Below are positions 6,040 through 6,456 of a stretch of DNA of 6,456 bases, in pieces. This stretch comes from Methanobacteriota archaeon. Its GTDB lineage: Archaea > JACRDV01. The stretch covers positions 1 through 6,456 of the forward strand of contig JACRDV010000011.1 of NCBI GenBank assembly GCA_024860865.1. The letters run 5' to 3'. Position 1 is the first letter of the stretch, and each line of letters opens with the position of its first letter. Under the pieces are notes generated by a model. The model did not search any database. It was given only the letters and a program-made list of their open reading frames with translations, and was not told the DNA's origin. The translations under genes and the position numbers were made by a program.

Positions 6040-6087
6040 TCGTAACTATAGTTGCGATATTATATTGTCTATTGTTTTAAAATTTTT
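6040..6087. terminator. Convergent intergenic hairpin plus T-tracts
   Basis: A near-palindrome at 6040-6057 (tcgtaac, tata loop, gttgcga) forms a 7-bp stem with one G-U pair on the plus strand. It is followed by T-rich sequence and the run TTTTAAAATTTTT at 6075-6087, which gives T-tracts on both strands. It lies between the converging cca and nicotinate phosphoribosyltransferase genes, so it may terminate both. Confidence 0.4.
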
Positions 6088-6095
6088 GAAGCAAT

Positions 6096-6456
6096 TTATT
6101 GTTTTTGAGAGATTTTACCAAGTTGGTTCAAAACTTTCTCACGAATTTCTTGAGCACTAGGTAACTTTCTAACTAATTTTCCATTTACTATCAACGGTTG
6201 TAACATTGGATTTAGTTTACCTTTGCACTTTTTGCACTTGCTCGGCTTTTCATTGAACTTCACAACAATATCAGCAAGGCAATTCCAGCACCGATAAACT
6301 TGTTTTTTTCCAGAAAGTTTTCCTCTTTTAGCAGCGGGCTTGCCATTCACTTGAACTATATCCAATGCAAAATCAACAGGTGGAGCCCCGCTTATATATG
6401 TTCCAACTCCAAAAGCATCAGCACCAGCAGCAATGAGCTCTTTTATTTGGTGCTCA
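6096..6456 (-). CDS. Nicotinate phosphoribosyltransferase, C-terminal part (5' end beyond window)
   Basis: This is the last 119 residues of a cytosolic NAD-salvage enzyme that joins nicotinate to PRPP with ATP, giving nicotinate mononucleotide. The frame is open to the right edge; a TTG inside it (6363-6365) is not a real start because similarity continues upstream. The segment GADAFGVGTYISGAPPVDFALDIV is the conserved phosphate-binding and C-terminal core region. GVGTYI is the typical loop before the end of the barrel. After KLSGKKQVYR comes a Cys4 zinc ribbon, CWNC then CKKC, as in archaeal enzymes such as that of Thermoplasma acidophilum. The tail ends with a basic helix and TAA at 6096-6098. 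The gene is convergent with cca; no functional link to it is evident. Confidence 0.9.
   Translation of the reverse strand, partial: EHQIKELIAAGADAFGVGTYISGAPPVDFALDIVQVNGKPAAKRGKLSGKKQVYRCWNCLADIVVKFNEKPSKCKKCKGKLNPMLQPLIVNGKLVRKLPSAQEIREKVLNQLGKISQKQ

Noticed and set aside
1-6456. CRISPR array, insertion sequence or riboswitch
   Set aside because: No regularly spaced repeats, no intact transposase with terminal inverted repeats, and no recognisable aptamer was found on either strand.

Overview
This is an AT-rich window that looks archaeal. The evidence is an archaeal-type (class I) CCA-adding enzyme, a nicotinate phosphoribosyltransferase with a Cys4 zinc-ribbon tail, an archaeal single-domain AAA ATPase, GGTGA/GTGA-type Shine-Dalgarno sites, TATA-like AT tracts before genes, and frequent TTG starts. 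I cannot place it below domain level. A mesophilic or moderately thermophilic uncultured lineage is possible, but that is a guess.

Region 1 (about 1-2420, all minus strand) is accessory and decaying. It holds two toxin-antitoxin-like gene pairs. The first is an intact 316-aa protein of unknown family with a probable winged-helix N-terminus (579-1529). Directly behind it, with no gap, is a MNT/AbiEii-type nucleotidyltransferase whose single reading frame is broken by two in-frame stop codons (1-578, running off the window). An imperfect 30-bp inverted repeat sits over the likely TATA element of this pair (1544-1573). The second pair is a VapB-like antitoxin (2123-2416) overlapping a PIN-domain toxin (1830-2126) that lacks the C-terminal part of the fold. 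In both pairs the promoter-proximal, antitoxin-position gene is intact and the toxin-position gene is damaged.

Region 2 (2417-2773) is a gene-poor, AT-rich spacer. It holds the putative vapB promoter, a start-less open frame that may be a gene remnant, and T-tracts that could terminate the AAA gene.

Region 3 (2774-3927, minus) encodes the AAA ATPase. Coding similarity to the upstream frame runs about 72 codons beyond the first usable start codon. It reaches an ATG only if one G is added to a G5 run, so a frameshift at the very N-terminus is likely.

Region 4 (3928-6008) is a short divergent promoter region followed by thpR (RNA 2',3'-cyclic phosphodiesterase) and cca, joined by an ATGA stop/start overlap. 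This is a translationally coupled pair acting on RNA ends. Region 5 (6009-6456) is a short convergent intergenic hairpin/T-tract region, then the C-terminal end of a nicotinate phosphoribosyltransferase gene entering from the right edge on the minus strand.

No tRNA, rRNA, CRISPR array or complete insertion sequence was seen. The window does not show a clearly new system. The best lead is the unrecognised 316-aa protein paired with the nucleotidyltransferase and its inverted-repeat control site.
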